The position numbers and the translations under genes are program-made. A DNA stretch of 7,132 nt from an uncultured Spirochaetaceae bacterium. GTDB taxonomy: Bacteria > Spirochaetota > Spirochaetia > Sphaerochaetales > Sphaerochaetaceae. The DNA lies in assembly GCA_946414625.1 (NCBI GenBank), contig CAMKPI010000080.1, forward strand, positions 1 through 7,132, given 5' to 3'. The notes under the pieces were generated by a model. It was not told the DNA's origin. It searched no databases and saw nothing but the letters and a program-made list of their open reading frames with translations. Shown piece after piece: positions 6,289 to 7,132 of this stretch. The stretch's first letter is position 1, and every line of letters begins with the position of its first letter.

Positions 6289-7132
6289 ATGAGGGACCGT
6301 TTGGGTAATTTCAAATATATAAGCACATTGTTGCTTCTGCTCTTTCTGTTCGTGTTGCTCTCCTGTTCAGGAGTAGCGCGAGGCTCCGCGGAGAGAGCGC
6401 AATGTACACCGGGAGAACAGTGCTCGCAGAAATCCTCGCAAAATATTTCCACGATGCGGCTCATGTCGGATGTGCCGGGTTCGGAGGGCTTTGAGGATAC
6501 ATCTCAAGGCGTGGCAATGAGTGAGACAGACCTTGCGCGAGAGAAGGGAATTCCGGAGACTGGACGCGCCCCGGTAAGTTCACACGGTTTGGAGACTGGA
6601 CGCACCCCGGTAACTGTACACGGTTCGAAGGCTTCACACGCCCCGGAGGCTGCACCTGACCTGGTGGCAGATGCGGGTCAAAAATATAAGCTTTCTTCTA
6701 TTCACAGTGTCAACGGACGGCAGGGAATCTGCGCCGAAGGAGACTATTACTGGGTCAGCGGTTCCGGAACCCTGACAAAATATGATAAGAACTGGAATAT
6801 CGTTGCGGAGAACACGGATCCTTTCCTCGGCTTTGAACTTGAAGTCAACCATATAGGCGATATCGACGTTTGGCAAAACGAGCTGTATTTGGGAGTCGAA
6901 TATTTCATGGACGGTGAGGGGAAAAACATCCAGGTTGCCGTATATGACGGAGATACCCTGCTTCTGAAGAGAGTGTTCCCGTTCAGTGCCGACACGGGAC
7001 AGATGGAGTGCTCTGGAATAGCAGTGGATCCTGTGTCCTCAACCGTTTATATGTGCTCCTGGATTGATGATGAATCCAGCTCTTACCTGTATATGTACGA
7101 CCTTGAATCAGGGAGATACAAAGGCAGGCTGG
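6289..7132 (+). CDS. Lipoprotein with repeat linker and propeller-like domain (3' end outside window)
   Basis: The frame runs open from ATG 6289 to the right edge, 281 residues, with no stop. GGAGAG (6280-6285) lies just upstream. Residues 10-25 are a Leu/Phe-rich signal sequence ending in VLLSC, a lipobox with Cys26 as the lipidated residue, so the mature protein is membrane-anchored and probably exported. Residues 27-130 are a polar, low-complexity linker holding three 12-residue repeats (90-125). From about 131, HSVNGRQGICAEGDYYWVSG, NHIGDIDVWQNELYLG and GIAVDPVSSTVYMCSW recur as short beta-blade-like units, suggesting a beta-propeller resembling NHL or lactonase-type folds. The HIGDID segment (188-193) may be a ligand or metal site (inference). 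No enzymatic function can be named. It follows the barrel gene by 39 nt, so it is probably in the same operon and acts at the same envelope site. Confidence 0.8.
   Translation, partial: MRDRLGNFKYISTLLLLLFLFVLLSCSGVARGSAERAQCTPGEQCSQKSSQNISTMRLMSDVPGSEGFEDTSQGVAMSETDLAREKGIPETGRAPVSSHGLETGRTPVTVHGSKASHAPEAAPDLVADAGQKYKLSSIHSVNGRQGICAEGDYYWVSGSGTLTKYDKNWNIVAENTDPFLGFELEVNHIGDIDVWQNELYLGVEYFMDGEGKNIQVAVYDGDTLLLKRVFPFSADTGQMECSGIAVDPVSSTVYMCSWIDDESSSYLYMYDLESGRYKGRL
6556..6663 (+). repeat. In-frame 36-nt tandem repeat in the lipoprotein linker
   Basis: Three units at 6556-6591, 6592-6627 and 6628-6663 encode ETGRAPVSSHGL, ETGRTPVTVHGS and KASHAPEAAPDL. The first two are close at the DNA level; the third is decayed but keeps the CGCCCCGG-like core. 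GGACGCG in unit 1 (GGACGCA in unit 2) links it loosely to the other two repeat arrays in the window. Confidence 0.85.

Overview
This window looks like part of a surface-glycan decoration operon from a Gram-negative bacterium. All six genes are on the + strand, and neighbours overlap by about 8-17 nt or sit 39 nt apart, except for one 233-nt gap. A secreted beta-barrel-like protein and a lipoprotein with a clear lipobox point to an outer membrane. The mix of LicD proteins, a cytidylyltransferase/oxidoreductase fusion, a PhnW-like aminotransferase and lipoproteins reminds me of spirochaetes such as Treponema. That placement is a guess: there is no rRNA or marker gene here.

Layout: (1) the C-terminal part of a LicD-family phosphotransferase, cut by the left edge (2-559); (2) a class V PLP-dependent aminotransferase of the 2-aminoethylphosphonate/alanine-glyoxylate type (about 549-1715); (3) a 233-nt spacer filled with degenerate repeats of about 33 nt; (4) a TagD-like cytidylyltransferase fused to a Gfo/Idh/MocA-like domain, with a third region made of 11-residue tandem repeats (1949-3676); (5) a complete second LicD protein (3663-4520); (6) a secreted, probably outer-membrane beta-barrel protein, possibly Wzi-like, starting at a TTG (4504-6249); (7) a lipoprotein with a repeat-containing linker and a propeller-like domain, cut by the right edge (6289-7132).

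Proposed joint role (inference): the aminotransferase and the cytidylyltransferase fusion make or activate small polar head groups as CDP conjugates. The two LicD enzymes transfer the phospho- or phosphono-substituent onto a cell-surface glycan. The barrel protein and the lipoprotein act at the outer membrane, perhaps in anchoring or organising the glycan. The substituent cannot be named from this window; aminoethylphosphonate, glycerol phosphate or another alditol phosphate are candidates.

The most unusual signal is a set of G+C-rich minisatellites at three places: the spacer before the fusion gene, the 3' end of the fusion gene, and the linker of the lipoprotein gene. They share a GGACGCG core. 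The spacer and fusion-gene arrays have the same period of about 33 nt, and the lipoprotein array has 36 nt. Both coding arrays keep the reading frame. Three 8-base homopolymers also lie at positions where slippage could change expression.
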